DNA from: Bradyrhizobium sp. dw_78
GTDB taxonomy: Bacteria > Pseudomonadota > Alphaproteobacteria > Rhizobiales > Xanthobacteraceae
DNA: 64,000 bases
Assembly: GCF_018449525.1 (NCBI RefSeq)
Contig: NZ_JAAVUS010000004.1
Span: 124,001 to 188,000, forward strand
Direction: 5' to 3'
The notes beneath the pieces were generated by a model. That model saw only the letters and a program-made list of their open reading frames with translations. It was not told the origin of the DNA and did not search any database. Position numbers and translations under genes: made by a program. Positions 46,979 to 56,009 of the stretch are shown piece after piece; position 1 is the first letter of the stretch; every line of letters starts with the position of its first letter.

Positions 46979-47776
46979 CTATCCTGGCCCCGGGAACAGA
47001 TCATTGATCTTGCCGGTCGCCCAATAGGCGACGAGCCCGATCCATTCGCGGGCGCCAGCATCGGTACGGCCGAGCCCGTCATCCTCGATGTTTGAAAATG
47101 CGAAGAGATCAGAACGGCCACCGACCCGCCAGTCCACGGGATAGGGTTCAACGGGAAAACCAGCCTTGCGGAACAGCCCGACCGATCGCGGCATGTGATA
47201 GGCCGACGTCACCAACAGCCATCGCTCGCCGCTTTTCGGCATCGCCAGTTCCTTGGAGAATTCGGCGTTTTCCTGGGTGTTGCGCGAGCGCCGCTCCATG
47301 ATCAACCGTGACTTGGGAATGCCGAGATTTTCCAACAGCGCGCCGGCATAGTCGGCCTCCTTGGCGTCGTGCGAGATCAAATTGCCGCTTCCACCGGAGA
47401 AGATGATGCGGGCATTGGGATAGCGATGCGCAAGCGCCGCCGTCGCGAAAATGCGGTCAGCCGCGGTCCTGACCACCGTGGCGTCATGCGCGGCCGACAG
47501 ATCGGCATCGATCGGGCCGCCGAGCACGATAATGCCGTCGGGCGCGCCCTGCGCCGCATCCCACGGCGGAAACCGCGACTCCAGCGGGTAGAGCAGCCAA
47601 TTCCCAAGCGGTGAAAGCCCGCCGATCGCAAGTAGGACGATCGAGGCAATCATGAGCCTGCGGCCGAAGGACGCCAATCGGGTGGCCGACAGCACCACGC
47701 CCAAGAGACCGATTGCGATGAATAAATTGGACGGCAGCAACATGATGCCCACGGTCTTGGAAAGCGCAAAAAACAA
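46979..47776 (-). CDS. ElyC/SanA/YdcF family protein (DUF218)
   Basis: A 265-aa membrane-anchored protein with two N-terminal helices (about 2-27 and 36-58) and a periplasmic DUF218 domain: GIIVLGGPIDADLS, ARIIFSGGSG, ESRSRNTQENAEFS-type motif (here ERRSRNTQENAEFSKEL) and LLVTSAYHMPRSVGLFRKAG. ElyC in E. coli is needed for envelope peptidoglycan and lipid-carrier recycling. A TTG at 47776 (reading MFFALSKTVG) is preferred, with AAAGGA upstream; an ATG at 47827 and one at 47920 are alternatives. Confidence 0.85.
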   Translation of the reverse strand: MFFALSKTVGIMLLPSNLFIAIGLLGVVLSATRLASFGRRLMIASIVLLAIGGLSPLGNWLLYPLESRFPPWDAAQGAPDGIIVLGGPIDADLSAAHDATVVRTAADRIFATAALAHRYPNARIIFSGGSGNLISHDAKEADYAGALLENLGIPKSRLIMERRSRNTQENAEFSKELAMPKSGERWLLVTSAYHMPRSVGLFRKAGFPVEPYPVDWRVGGRSDLFAFSNIEDDGLGRTDAGAREWIGLVAYWATGKINDLFPGPG

Positions 47777-48139
47777 GGAGGTGTCCTTTGGATATCGACT
47801 GCGGCGGCGATTCACGTTCCGTTTCATACGCGGGCTTGGCTTGCGTATCCATCCGTCGACACTCGGCTTCGCGCAGTTCCGGCGATCATTTTGGCGAGAC
47901 ATGGCCGCTTGGCGAGACATGGCCTCGATCGGGGCGACTCCGGAGCGCCCCGCCCCTCAGATCCCCGGCATGCCTTCCGGGTTCCCGTGAAACCGGAGGG
48001 CTATCAAAGAGATCGATTTTTTCTCAACGATTTCAATAGGAAGGCGTCTAAACAGTCAGCGCCATTGACTCAATCAAATATCTTAATAGAGTCTAAAAAG
48101 TTACTTTTAAGTACCTCAATTAAAGTCTAGCTTTTTGGC
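47777..48139. other. Intergenic region, AT-rich near 48.0-48.13 kb
   Basis: 363 bp between divergent genes. The last ~130 bp before 48139 are clearly AT-rich, unlike the surroundings (for example AAATATCTTAATAGAGTC), and probably contain the promoter of the next gene. No gene is supported. Confidence 0.5.
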
Positions 48140-48340
48140 ATGGCCACAGAAAAAGCCGAAACCGACCGGATTCCGATCACCCTGGCGCTCTCGACCATCA
48201 CCTATCTCGAAAAACTGGTGAGGCAGGGCACCCACGGCACCAGCGTACCCGGTGTCGCCAGGACCCTGATCGAGGAAGGTATCCGGCTCGCGATCAAGGA
48301 CGGGCTGCTGTCGATCCGCGACAACGGCAAAACGCCGTAA
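48140..48340 (+). CDS. Small ribbon-helix-helix-like regulator candidate
   Basis: A 66-aa protein. After a polar N-terminus (MATEKAETD) it reads as one beta-strand (RIPITL), a helix (STITYLEKLVRQG), a turn (THGTS) and a second helix (VPGVARTLIEEGIRLAIKDG), which is the layout of a ribbon-helix-helix DNA-binding dimer. No confident family name. No toxin gene lies beside it, so it is not an obvious antitoxin. The AT-rich upstream region may include self-regulation. It is 83 bp before a GcrA-type regulator on the same strand. Confidence 0.6.
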   Translation: MATEKAETDRIPITLALSTITYLEKLVRQGTHGTSVPGVARTLIEEGIRLAIKDGLLSIRDNGKTP

Positions 48341-48423
48341 TTGGACGCGGGGCGCCGGGCGGTTCGGTTGACGCTGTGGTCACAAGGATTCGGAGAGATC
48401 CTCCGCAGCTTGGGGCCACCAAC

Positions 48424-48888
48424 ATGCATGTCAATCAACCTACCTGGACCGAAGAACGCATCAAACGCCTGAAGAGCTGCTTTGAAGCCGGACTATCCTG
48501 CCGGGAAATCGCGGCCGACATCGGCGTGAGCCGCAACGCCGTTATCGGCAAGCTTTCCCGCCTCAACCTGACGCGCGAAAAAGACGAAAACGATCACCTC
48601 GGACCGCGAAAGCGCGCCGCCGACCCACTCAGCCGGGGCACCACGCCACGGCGGCAGTACCCGGTGCTCAAGTCGGTGTTCGCCGGGCCGCAACATGCGG
48701 CCGACAACGAGCCGATCCACGAGGGACACCACTGCTCCCTGCTCGAGTTGAGTGAAGAAAAATGCCGCTGGCCGATCAACACACCCGGCGCCGAGGATTT
48801 TTGTTTCTGCGGCAATAGGCCGGTCGAGGGCCTGCCCTATTGCGCGGGCCACAGCCGCCTCGCCTATCAGCGCGTCGCGCGGAAGTAG
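48424..48888 (+). CDS. GcrA-family cell-cycle transcription regulator
   Basis: A 154-aa protein from ATG 48424 (MHVNQPTWTEERIKRLKSCF). The N-terminal DNA-binding domain has GLSCREIAADIGVSRNAVIG followed by KLSRLNL, the GcrA helix-turn-helix; the C-terminal sigma-70-binding part shows CRWPINTPGAEDFCFCGN and LPYCAGHSRLAYQR. In Caulobacter GcrA works with sigma-70 at methylated GANTC promoters. Bradyrhizobium-type genomes carry several copies, so this is best called a GcrA family member and not necessarily the master regulator. Confidence 0.88.
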   Translation: MHVNQPTWTEERIKRLKSCFEAGLSCREIAADIGVSRNAVIGKLSRLNLTREKDENDHLGPRKRAADPLSRGTTPRRQYPVLKSVFAGPQHAADNEPIHEGHHCSLLELSEEKCRWPINTPGAEDFCFCGNRPVEGLPYCAGHSRLAYQRVARK

Positions 48889-49151
48889 GTTGGCCTCCCC
48901 GGCCTCTCGATAGCGCTCTAGCTCCTGCAGGCGCTGAACGCCAACGACTGACCAGTGAGGCGATCTGGTACACAGGGATTGAGGCTCATACCGCCCAACA
49001 GTCACTGAGTGCGCATTCCCTTGTCGCACGATCTATGGGAAAGTATCCTCAACGATCATTGTTGTTTGACGGAGATGATGGTGAGCCGAAAATGCGGCGA
49101 CCGGTGTTGGTTTGAAAACCGGCATCCGATTGAAAAAAGAGGAGGAACGCG

Positions 49152-49460
49152 ATGGCCCATGTCGTGGTGATGTACAAGACGCCCAAGGATCCAGCCGCCT
49201 TTGACAAGCATTATCTGGAGGTCCACGTTCCGCTTGCGAAGAAACTGCCCGGCCTGAGGAAATTTGAAATCAGCCAGGGACCGGTCGCTACGCCCGCCGG
49301 GCCATCCGGATTTCATCTGGTCGCGACACTTTATTTCGACAGTCTCGCCGCGATAAAGGCCGGTTTCGGCAGCGCCGAGGGAAAGGCCGCCGCAGCCGAT
49401 GTGCAGAAGTTCGCGACCGGCGGCGTTGACATGATCCTGTTCGATACGCACGAAGTTTAG
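49152..49460 (+). CDS. EthD-domain protein
   Basis: A 102-aa dimeric alpha/beta-barrel protein of the EthD family: MAHVVVMYKTPKDPAAFDKH, YLEVHVPLAKKLPGLRKFEI and GFHLVATLYFDSLAAIKAGF. The HVPL stretch carries the conserved histidine. GAGGAGGAA lies 5 bases before the ATG, a strong site. EthD was first seen in an ether-degradation cluster and its biochemical role is unclear. Isolated gene. Confidence 0.87.
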   Translation: MAHVVVMYKTPKDPAAFDKHYLEVHVPLAKKLPGLRKFEISQGPVATPAGPSGFHLVATLYFDSLAAIKAGFGSAEGKAAAADVQKFATGGVDMILFDTHEV

Positions 49461-49504
49461 CCGCGACACGCCGGGAAGCGATCCGGCAGACCACCGAGAT
49501 TCTG

Positions 49505-49595
49505 GAGCCCAGCTCTGATTGAATCAGAACCGGGCTCTAACATTTTTGACGCGTTTTCTTCACGCGAACCGGAAGCCACTTCGCTCGAAAACGCT
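49505..49595 (-). repeat. Bipartite palindromic repeat, family 1, copy D
   Basis: On the minus strand it starts AGCGTTTTCGAGCGAAGTGG, continues TTCCGGTTCGCGTGAAGAAA and finishes with CCCGGTTCTGATTCAATCAG. The TAG stop of the next minus-strand gene (49594-49596) is formed at its edge (C-TAG-CGTTTTC). This is the best-preserved copy next to copy C. Confidence 0.88.
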
Positions 49596-49881
49596 AGTTT
49601 GCATTGCTGCCGGTCTTGGTCGGCTTCGCGCCTTTATTGGGCTTTGCCGCCGTCTGGGTCGTATTCGCGCCACGCGCATTGCCCCAGGGGTCGTTGGGGG
49701 CCGCTTGATCCGGAATGTTGCCGAGCGAATGCCTATAGGCCTGAGCCGCGGCCTTGTCGGCCTGGATCTGTCCGTAGGTCTTGTCCTTGTCCTCTTCGCC
49801 GTATCTCTGGACATGATCGTCCTGGGCGTAAGCCGGACCGGCCAGTAACGCCAATATCGCTGCTGCGCGTAAAACTCTCAT
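49594..49881 (-). CDS. Small secreted protein, unknown function
   Basis: A 95-aa protein from ATG 49881 with a Sec signal (MRVLRAAAILALLAGPAYAQ, cleavage before QDDH or DDH). The mature part is hydrophilic: YGEEDKDKTYGQIQADKAAA, then AYRHSLGNIPDQAAPNDPWG, and a low-complexity Thr/Lys/Asn tail. No domain. The stop codon overlaps repeat copy D. Confidence 0.65.
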   Translation of the reverse strand: MRVLRAAAILALLAGPAYAQDDHVQRYGEEDKDKTYGQIQADKAAAQAYRHSLGNIPDQAAPNDPWGNARGANTTQTAAKPNKGAKPTKTGSNAN

Positions 49882-50123
49882 GCGTATGCTCCCTGCGATG
49901 CGCCTACATACCATCGGCCCTGTCGTGACGCCAATAGGAATGCCGCCATGCGTCGATCCGACGGCCGGCCCGGTTCCGGGAAACAATCCTTGCACCCAAA
50001 CAATCCTTGCACCTCTTGAAGCTTCACGTAGCCTGTCGCCGCAGCAAAGCCCTTGCCAATATCCTTGCTAAAAATCCTTGCCCAAAACGAGGCCACGGAC
50101 AGAAAACGCATATGGAGGATGAT

Positions 50124-50537
50124 GTGACGATATCACGACGGACCGTTCTTCTACACAGCCTGACGGCCGCAACCGTGATCGGCGGTTGCTTTCCGGCATT
50201 TGGAAAATCACGCCACAGCAATCCGATCCAGGTGCTGGATACCGACAATGACGGCACCGTCGATCTCGATGAAGCCAAAAAAGCGGCCTCGGACTTGTTC
50301 GACGGGCTGGACCGCGATCATGACGGCACGCTCGACAAGCGGGAGCTCGCAGGCCGGTTGAGCGCGAAAGAATTCGCAGACGCCGATCCCGACCATGACG
50401 GAACCTTGACCAAGGACGAATATTTGGCCGTCGTCCAGCAGCGTTTTCACGCGGCGAATCCGGATAATGACGGCACGCTCGATGCGAAGGAGCTATCCGG
50501 CAGGGCCGGCCGGAGCCTGCTGCGGCTGTTAAGATAG
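50124..50537 (+). CDS. Exported EF-hand calcium-binding protein
   Basis: A 137-aa protein from GTG 50124, chosen because GGAGG lies 4-5 bases upstream (an ATG at 50112 lies before that site). The N-terminus SRRTVLLHSLTAATVIGG is a twin-arginine signal. Four EF-hand loops of the DxDxDG type follow: DTDNDGTVDLDE, DRDHDGTLDKRE, DPDHDGTLTKDE and NPDNDGTLDAKE, so it probably binds up to four calcium ions outside the cytoplasm. The function is unknown; similar calcium-binding proteins occur in rhizobia. Confidence 0.82.
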   Translation: MTISRRTVLLHSLTAATVIGGCFPAFGKSRHSNPIQVLDTDNDGTVDLDEAKKAASDLFDGLDRDHDGTLDKRELAGRLSAKEFADADPDHDGTLTKDEYLAVVQQRFHAANPDNDGTLDAKELSGRAGRSLLRLLR

Positions 50538-50606
50538 CCAGACATATAAAAAGCCCCGTTTAGGGCTCCTTGCGCGAAACCCTGAACGAAGCTAAGGGAA
50601 CGGTAT

Positions 50607-50684
50607 CGGAGCGTGGCGCAGCCCGGTTAGCGCACTAGTCTGGGAGACTAGGGGTCGGAGGTTCAAATCCTCTCGCTCCGACCA
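50607..50684 (+). tRNA. tRNA-Pro (anticodon GGG)
   Basis: Acceptor CGGAGCG/CGCTCCG, D arm GCGCAGCCCGGTTAGCGC, anticodon stem-loop CTAGTCTGGGAGACTAG with anticodon GGG, T arm GGAGGTTCAAATCCTCT, discriminator A and encoded CCA. 78 nt with CCA. Confidence 0.96.
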
Positions 50685-50743
50685 AAAAGCCGCCCTATCC
50701 GGCGGCGGGCAGGACAACGCCCAATTTTACGGAACCGGGCGGC

Positions 50744-51310
50744 TTAGCCTTCCTTCAGCGCCTGATCGAGCAATTGCCGGCAAGCGATCAATTCCTGCAA
50801 TACGGCTTCCAGCCGTTCGGTGCCGGACGGAAGCACCAGATCGGCGACGCCGGCTATGGCGCCGTCGTCATCATCGAAATCTTCGTCCTCGTCCGCTGCG
50901 GTACGCGGGGAGGCCGCGCGCTCCTCCGCGCCTTCATAATCATCATCGTCGGCGTCGATGCCATGATCGCCATCGTGATCCTCATCCTGGAGGCTGCGCC
51001 CGACCGCCGCTTCGATGGCGCCGAACGAGGCCGGCGCCGATGCATCCGCCAGCGCCTGAACCGACTTGATGCCGTGCTCCTTGAGAATGCGCTGCACCCC
51101 GCGGATGGTGTAGCCCTCGCCGTAAAGCAGACGGCGGATACCCCTGAGCAAATCGACGTCGTCCGGACGGTAATAACGCCGGCCGCCGCTTCGCTTCATC
51201 GGCTTGATCTGGGCGAACCGTGTTTCCCAGAACCGCAGCACGTGCTGGGGAATGTCGAGATCGTCGGCGACCTCGCTGATGGTTCGGAACGCATCCGGCG
51301 CCTTGTCCAA
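50744..51310 (-). CDS. MerR-family transcriptional regulator
   Basis: A 188-aa protein whose N-terminal winged helix-turn-helix reads [40 protein letters not shown] and [20 protein letters not shown], close to MlrA/CarA-type MerR proteins. The middle (about 110-160) is an acidic Asp/Glu-rich linker, followed by a short helix that may dimerise. It starts at TTG 51310 with AGGAG 7 bases upstream. It follows ihfA and in alphaproteobacteria is commonly placed after plsX-fabH-ihfA. No effector is known. Confidence 0.9.
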   Translation of the reverse strand: MDKAPDAFRTISEVADDLDIPQHVLRFWETRFAQIKPMKRSGGRRYYRPDDVDLLRGIRRLLYGEGYTIRGVQRILKEHGIKSVQALADASAPASFGAIEAAVGRSLQDEDHDGDHGIDADDDDYEGAEERAASPRTAADEDEDFDDDDGAIAGVADLVLPSGTERLEAVLQELIACRQLLDQALKEG

Positions 51311-51381
51311 AGGCTCGCTCCTGTTCGATCGCCCCGTTTGACGAATATGCGATCGGCTGATCGCCGATCAGCCGGGACCGC

Positions 51382-51723
51382 TCAACCTTCCAAGGAATCG
51401 GCCTTGGCTTCGCCGTTGGTGACGGCGTGACCGTTGATCCGCTGCTTCAGGATCGCCGACGGCTTGAACACCATCACGCGCCGCGGCGAAATCGGCACCT
51501 CGGTGCCGGTTTTCGGATTACGACCGATCCGCTGACCTTTTTTGCGTACCATGAACGAGCCGAAAGAGGACAATTTCACCGTCTCGCCCTTCTCGAGGCA
51601 ATCGGTGATCTCCTTCAGGACAAGCTCGACAAAGGCGGATGATTCCGTGCGTGACAGGCCCACCTTTTGGTAGACCGCCTCGCACAGATCGACGCGTGTG
51701 ACTGTTTTTCCGGTTCCGGTCAT
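51382..51723 (-). CDS. ihfA: Integration host factor subunit alpha
   Basis: A DNA-bending protein that works with IhfB, for example at sigma-54 promoters such as the one before glnB. 113 aa from ATG 51723 ([20 protein letters not shown]); the frame extends 13 codons upstream without homology. The core shows [20 protein letters not shown] and the arm [20 protein letters not shown], with the proline that intercalates. The C-terminal tail is longer than in E. coli. Located between fabH and the MerR gene. Confidence 0.95.
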   Translation of the reverse strand: MTGTGKTVTRVDLCEAVYQKVGLSRTESSAFVELVLKEITDCLEKGETVKLSSFGSFMVRKKGQRIGRNPKTGTEVPISPRRVMVFKPSAILKQRINGHAVTNGEAKADSLEG

Positions 51724-51854
51724 CGCCTGCCCCGCACTCTCAGCGAACAATTTCTGTACCAAAATTATGAGCTTAACGCACGATGGTCAACAGCGCGATC
51801 AATGCAGCGGCATGAATGACCACTGCAAAATGCAAGAACTTCTTAACGCAACGC

Positions 51855-52832
51855 TTACCAGCGCAGCAGCGCCGAACCCCAGGTGAAGCCGCCGCCCATG
51901 GCTTCCAGCAACACCAGATCGCCCTTCTTAACACGGCCATCGGCAACCGCCACCGAGATCGCCAGCGGGATCGAAGCCGCTGACGTATTGCCGTGCAGAT
52001 CGACGGTCAGCACGACCTTCGGCGGTGCAATATGCAGCTTGTGCGCCGAAGCATCGATGATTCGTTTGTTGGCCTGGTGCGGAATGAACCAGTCGACATC
52101 CTCGGCGGTCACGCCGGTGGCGCTGAACGCATCCACGATCACGTCGGTGATCATGCCGACGGCATGCTTGAACACTTCGCGGCCTTCCATCCGGAGATGG
52201 CCGACCGTCTGCGTCGAGGACGGGCCGCCGTCGACATAGAGCTTCGATTTATGCCGGCCATCCGAGCGCAAATGCGTCGTCAAAACGCCGCGGTCGGAAG
52301 ATTTTCCGGGTTGCTCCTGCGCTTCGAGCACGATGGCGCCGGCGCCATCGCCGAACAGCACGCAGGTGCCGCGGTCGTTCCAGTCGAGAATCCGCGAGAA
52401 GGTTTCGGCGCCGATCACCAGCGCGCGCTTGAACGAGCCACTGCGCAGGAAATTGTCCGCGGTGGCCAGCGCGAAGACGAATCCCGAACATACCGCCTGC
52501 AGATCGAAGGCGGCGCCGTGATTGATGCCAAGACCGTTCTGCACGGCGACCGCGGTGGCGGGAAAGGTGTTGTCCGGCGTCGAGGTCGCGAGCACGATAA
52601 GGTCGATCGATTGCGCGTCGACCCCGGCATTGGCAAGCGCCGCCTGTGCGGCGTTGATCGCCAGATGCGACGTGAACTCGCCTTCAGCGGCAATATGACG
52701 CTGCCGGATTCCGGTGCGCTGCACGATCCACTCGTCGGAGGTGTCGATCCGGTCAGCCAGTTGGGCATTGGTCAGGATCTGCTGCGGCAGATAGGAGCCG
52801 CAGCCGAGCACGACCGAGCGTATTGCAGTCAC
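51855..52832 (-). CDS. fabH: Beta-ketoacyl-ACP synthase III
   Basis: Starts fatty acid synthesis by condensing acetyl-CoA (or another acyl-CoA) with malonyl-ACP. 325 aa; the catalytic triad is C115 (QAVCSGF), H252 (IPHQANKR) and N282 (HGNTSAAS). GTG start at 52832 overlaps the plsX stop by 4 bp (GTGA), with GAGGCTG upstream inside plsX, so the two are translationally coupled. The plsX-fabH order is widely conserved. Confidence 0.97.
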   Translation of the reverse strand: MTAIRSVVLGCGSYLPQQILTNAQLADRIDTSDEWIVQRTGIRQRHIAAEGEFTSHLAINAAQAALANAGVDAQSIDLIVLATSTPDNTFPATAVAVQNGLGINHGAAFDLQAVCSGFVFALATADNFLRSGSFKRALVIGAETFSRILDWNDRGTCVLFGDGAGAIVLEAQEQPGKSSDRGVLTTHLRSDGRHKSKLYVDGGPSSTQTVGHLRMEGREVFKHAVGMITDVIVDAFSATGVTAEDVDWFIPHQANKRIIDASAHKLHIAPPKVVLTVDLHGNTSAASIPLAISVAVADGRVKKGDLVLLEAMGGGFTWGSALLRW

Positions 52833-53884
52833 GAGACAGCCTCCTGCGCGGCCGGAGCGAGTGCGCTGCCGTTGCGATTGAGCATCTGATTGATCTTGGT
52901 CAGGAGATTATCGTGGACCATCTCATAGCCAACGTCGACCGCATAGGCAAAGCCTTCGGCATCGGCTCCGCCGTGGCTTTTGACGACGATCCCCCTTAAT
53001 CCGAGCAGCACGCCGCCGTTGGATCTGGTGGGATCCATCTTGTTGCGCAGCGCCTGGAAAGCATCCTTGGCGAAGAGATAACCGATACGCGAACGCCAGG
53101 TCTTCCTCATGGAGGCGCGCAGGAATTCCGCCATCTGCCGCGCGGTGCCTTCGGCGGCCTTCAGCGCGATGTTGCCGCTGAATCCCTCGGTCACGATGAC
53201 ATCGGCAACCCCCCTGCCGATGCCGTCGCCTTCCACGAAACCGATATATTCGAGCTGGGGAAGATCCATCGCACGCAACAGCTCCGCGGCCTTGCGGATC
53301 TCCTCGCCGCCCTTCACTTCCTCGACGCCGATATTGAGCAGTCCGACGGTCGGCCGCTCCAGATCGAACAACACGCTGGCCATGGCGCTACCCATCACCG
53401 CCAGCGTCATCAGATGATGAGCATCGCCGCCGATGGTGGCCCCCAGGTCGAGCACGACGGAATCACCGCGCAGCGTCGGCCACATGGCCGCGATCGCGGG
53501 CCGGTCGATGCCGGGAAGCATATGCAGGTTGAAGCGCGCCATCGCCATCAAGGCGCCGGTATTGCCCGCGGATACCGCGACGTCGGCTTCGCCTTTCTTG
53601 ACGGCATCGATGGCGAGCCACATCGACGAGGCCTTGCGGCCACGGCGCAAGGCCTGGCTGGGCTTTTCCTTCATGCTGATGGCGACGTCGGTGTGGATGA
53701 CACGCGACGCGGCTTTCATGGCCGGATGCTTGGCGAGCTCGGGCTCGATCGCCGCGCGGTCGCCGAACAACAGAAATTCCGTATCTGGATGCCGGGACAG
53801 CGAAACCGCGGCGCCGGGAATGACGACCGATGCGCCGACATCACCACCCATGGCGTCAAGCGCGATTCGAACCTTTTGAGGCAT
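52829..53884 (-). CDS. plsX: Phosphate acyltransferase PlsX
   Basis: Makes acyl-phosphate from acyl-ACP for phospholipid synthesis at the inner face of the membrane. 351 aa, standard length. The family blocks [76 protein letters not shown] and [20 protein letters not shown] are all present. It lies upstream of fabH with overlap. The gap between it and the DUF177 gene (301 bp) suggests its own promoter. Confidence 0.97.
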   Translation of the reverse strand: MPQKVRIALDAMGGDVGASVVIPGAAVSLSRHPDTEFLLFGDRAAIEPELAKHPAMKAASRVIHTDVAISMKEKPSQALRRGRKASSMWLAIDAVKKGEADVAVSAGNTGALMAMARFNLHMLPGIDRPAIAAMWPTLRGDSVVLDLGATIGGDAHHLMTLAVMGSAMASVLFDLERPTVGLLNIGVEEVKGGEEIRKAAELLRAMDLPQLEYIGFVEGDGIGRGVADVIVTEGFSGNIALKAAEGTARQMAEFLRASMRKTWRSRIGYLFAKDAFQALRNKMDPTRSNGGVLLGLRGIVVKSHGGADAEGFAYAVDVGYEMVHDNLLTKINQMLNRNGSALAPAAQEAVS

Positions 53885-54185
53885 GAACGTCCCGGAAGCC
53901 TGATCCCTTTGCGGAACCGAAACGCTCGGCCGCGAAATCTGAAAACACCGCTGACAGCGGCGATCGGCGAAACGCCACGTTGTGCGCCCCAGCCGGGCCG
54001 CGACAATAGCGTGTCTTCACCCCGACACAACCTCTTGACCGCTGTCTTTTGGTCATCTCGCTGTTCCCTGACAGAATCGGAGCAGGAAAACAAGTCAAGA
54101 CAATTCAACATGTTATGTTGAACTGTGGAGCCGCATCCGGACCCGCTTCAACCGCAATGCGAGATCAACAATCTTCATCCCCGCT
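53885..54185. other. Intergenic region upstream of plsX with a palindrome
   Basis: 301 bp with no supported gene. It includes a perfect inverted repeat TTCAACAT-GTT-ATGTTGAA (54104-54122) about 220 bp before plsX and 64 bp after the DUF177 stop, in an AT-richer stretch. It may be an operator for plsX-fabH or a weak transcript end. Confidence 0.5.
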
Positions 54186-54776
54186 TCAGCGCTTGCCCGG
54201 CTTTTTCCCGCTGGAGGGCTTGTCGTCGAGCTGCAGCGCCTTGAGAGCCGCGAACGGATGATCTTCGGGATCGGCGGCAACGACCACCGGCTCGAACACC
54301 GCGTCCGGCTTGCGTGGATAGGGATCGATGGCCAGGAAGAGCACATCGGTCGCTAACCGGCCAAGGTCGATCATGCCATTTTCGATCGGCTCCGGCGGGT
54401 CAGGAATATCGTCCTCGCTTTCGGCCGCATCGTCGACCAGGGTGGCCAGTTGCGGAATTTGCTCCGGCGGGGCGAAAATCAGGTCGATTGTCTCATCGAT
54501 ATCGTTCTCGATCGGATCGAGCGTTACCACACAGGTCTGTCCAACCCGCGCCCGTACCCTTCCCGCGACATGGAAACGACCGCCACTCTGGGGGGTCACC
54601 TCGAACGAAGCATTGGCCGAGAGGATCTCGCGCAGGCCCGCAACGGCTGCCATTGCATCCAGCGTGGCGCGGTCGGCTTCCAGGTCGCGCTGCAATCCGG
54701 TCTCCGGTATCTGCGCGACCGCGACCGGAAGGCGCCAGGGATTTGCTCTATCGGTCATGCGGTCCGTCCTGTTCAT
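54186..54776 (-). CDS. YceD family protein (DUF177)
   Basis: A 196-aa acidic protein of the DUF177 (YceD) family, which is usually next to rpmF-plsX-fabH and is implicated in ribosomal RNA/L32 metabolism in other bacteria. Blocks seen: VAGRVRARVGQTCVVTLDPI (the CxxxL segment) and the acidic DAAESEDDIPDPPEPIENGM, then IDLGRLATDVLFLAIDPYPR. ATG 54776 overlaps the upstream stop by 4 bp (ATGA); ATG 54758 is an alternative. rpmF is not present between it and plsX. Confidence 0.88.
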   Translation of the reverse strand: MNRTDRMTDRANPWRLPVAVAQIPETGLQRDLEADRATLDAMAAVAGLREILSANASFEVTPQSGGRFHVAGRVRARVGQTCVVTLDPIENDIDETIDLIFAPPEQIPQLATLVDDAAESEDDIPDPPEPIENGMIDLGRLATDVLFLAIDPYPRKPDAVFEPVVVAADPEDHPFAALKALQLDDKPSSGKKPGKR

Positions 54777-55324
54777 GGCTGCGTGTCCGGGTTGGCCGGC
54801 AAAGGAAACTTGCACGATGCGCCCTTTAACGCCGCGTCGTCATATTCCATCAGGGTTGCGATAGCCGCCTCGGCATAGCGGGCAAGCTGCCGCGCTTTTT
54901 CGATCCCTTCTCCATTCAATATATTCTTGCAGATCGCCTGCGCCAGCGCCTCCTCACCCGCCGTCAGCGCGCGATCATAGGCTGCGGCGCGCCCATAGAA
55001 GGCTTCGCCAAAGGCCTGCATTCGCTTCGGCACCGTGAGATCGCCCACGCCCATCTCGCGCAGATTATCGTCCATATCGACACAGAAACGGTCGAACAGC
55101 GCCTGGGAAAGCTCGACGCCGCCCTCGGCCGAGTTCAGCCGCCGCAACACCATCCACAAATGCAGCACCAGCAGGTCAAAACGGCCGTTAACCGTATCCG
55201 GCACGGCCAAATCCCGATAAAATGCCGGTTCTCGCGCTTGCGTCACGATCATGCCATAGATGGCCTCAATGGTGCCGCGCGCGGCCATCCGGGGTTTTCT
55301 AAAGTGGTTGAACGGCCAGGGCAT
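54773..55324 (-). CDS. Ubiquinol-cytochrome c chaperone family protein (UQCC/CBP3)
   Basis: A 183-aa protein from ATG 55324 (MPWPFNHFRKPRMAARGTIE). The UQCC1/Cbp3 domain shows IEAIYGMIVTQAREPAFYRD, VPDTVNGRFDLLVLHLWMVL, RRLNSAEGGVELSQALFDRF and CVDMDDNLREMGVGDLTVPK. In mitochondria Cbp3 helps cytochrome b assembly for complex III, so a role in bc1 complex biogenesis is likely. Translationally coupled to the DUF177 gene and divergent from bamE. Confidence 0.88.
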   Translation of the reverse strand: MPWPFNHFRKPRMAARGTIEAIYGMIVTQAREPAFYRDLAVPDTVNGRFDLLVLHLWMVLRRLNSAEGGVELSQALFDRFCVDMDDNLREMGVGDLTVPKRMQAFGEAFYGRAAAYDRALTAGEEALAQAICKNILNGEGIEKARQLARYAEAAIATLMEYDDAALKGASCKFPLPANPDTQP

Positions 55325-55431
55325 TGTGGTTTCCGCGCGAGAAGCCGTCGGGCCGGCGCATGTTGCAATCCTGCGTGCAGCCCGGTACGTCAACGCCAGA
55401 CGCGATGCAAGGGGACGGGACCGGTTCCGGA

Positions 55432-55923
55432 ATGACTGAGACGAGTAGTCTGACACGCGCGCGTTCGCAACGCCGTCCGGCCACGCGCTGGCATGCCGCC
55501 GGTACGGCCGTGGCCATCGCCCTGATGTGCGCGACTTTGGGCGGCTGCCTGAGCCTCACCGGCGAGCAGTTTCAAAGAGGCTATATCCTGCCGCCGGGCG
55601 CTCTCGAGCAAATTCCGATCGGCGCCAGCCAGGATCAGGTGTTGATCGTGATGGGGACGCCCTCCACCGTCGCGACCCTCGATGGCGAGGTGTTTTATTA
55701 CATCTCCCAGCGCGCCGAGCGGCCGCTGGCGTTCATGGAGGACAGGATCACCGACCAGAGGGTGATCGCCATCTATTTCGACAAGAATCGTCAGGTCCGC
55801 CGGCTCGCCAATTACGGGCTGAAGGACGGCAAGATCTTCGACTTCATCAGCCGGACCACCCCGACCTCGGGACAGGAAATGAGCTACCTGACGCCATTGT
55901 TCAAGCTGATGAGCTTCAATTAA
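55432..55923 (+). CDS. bamE: Outer membrane assembly lipoprotein BamE (SmpA/OmlA)
   Basis: A 163-aa lipoprotein of the Bam complex that inserts beta-barrel proteins. Lipobox LGGC after a hydrophobic segment (VAIALMCATLGGC); the N-terminus before it is long and basic. The domain shows GYILPPGALEQIPIGASQDQ, VLIVMGTPSTVATLDGEVFY and YISQRAERPLAFMEDRI, typical of the family. ATG 55432 (MTETSSLTRARSQRRP) is chosen; the open frame extends upstream into the divergent promoter. Divergent from the UQCC gene, a common alphaproteobacterial layout. Confidence 0.92.
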   Translation: MTETSSLTRARSQRRPATRWHAAGTAVAIALMCATLGGCLSLTGEQFQRGYILPPGALEQIPIGASQDQVLIVMGTPSTVATLDGEVFYYISQRAERPLAFMEDRITDQRVIAIYFDKNRQVRRLANYGLKDGKIFDFISRTTPTSGQEMSYLTPLFKLMSFN

Positions 55924-55960
55924 GATCGTCGGCTGCCGAACCCCGACTCGCTCCGGAAAG

Positions 55961-55990
55961 AAAACCCGCAGGCCACGCCTGCGGGTTTTT
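55961..55990. terminator. Bidirectional terminator between bamE and hppA
   Basis: AAAACCCGCAGG (55961-55972) pairs with CCTGCGGGTTTT (55978-55989), with T-runs on both strands. It serves two convergent genes: bamE (plus) and hppA (minus, stop at 56010). Confidence 0.92.
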
Positions 55991-56009
55991 CTTGATCCGC
56001 TACCGCCGC

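Noticed and set aside
50007..50123. N-terminal extension of the EF-hand protein (start at 50007 or 50112)
   Set aside because: The Shine-Dalgarno GGAGG lies after both, and the twin-arginine signal starts right after GTG 50124.
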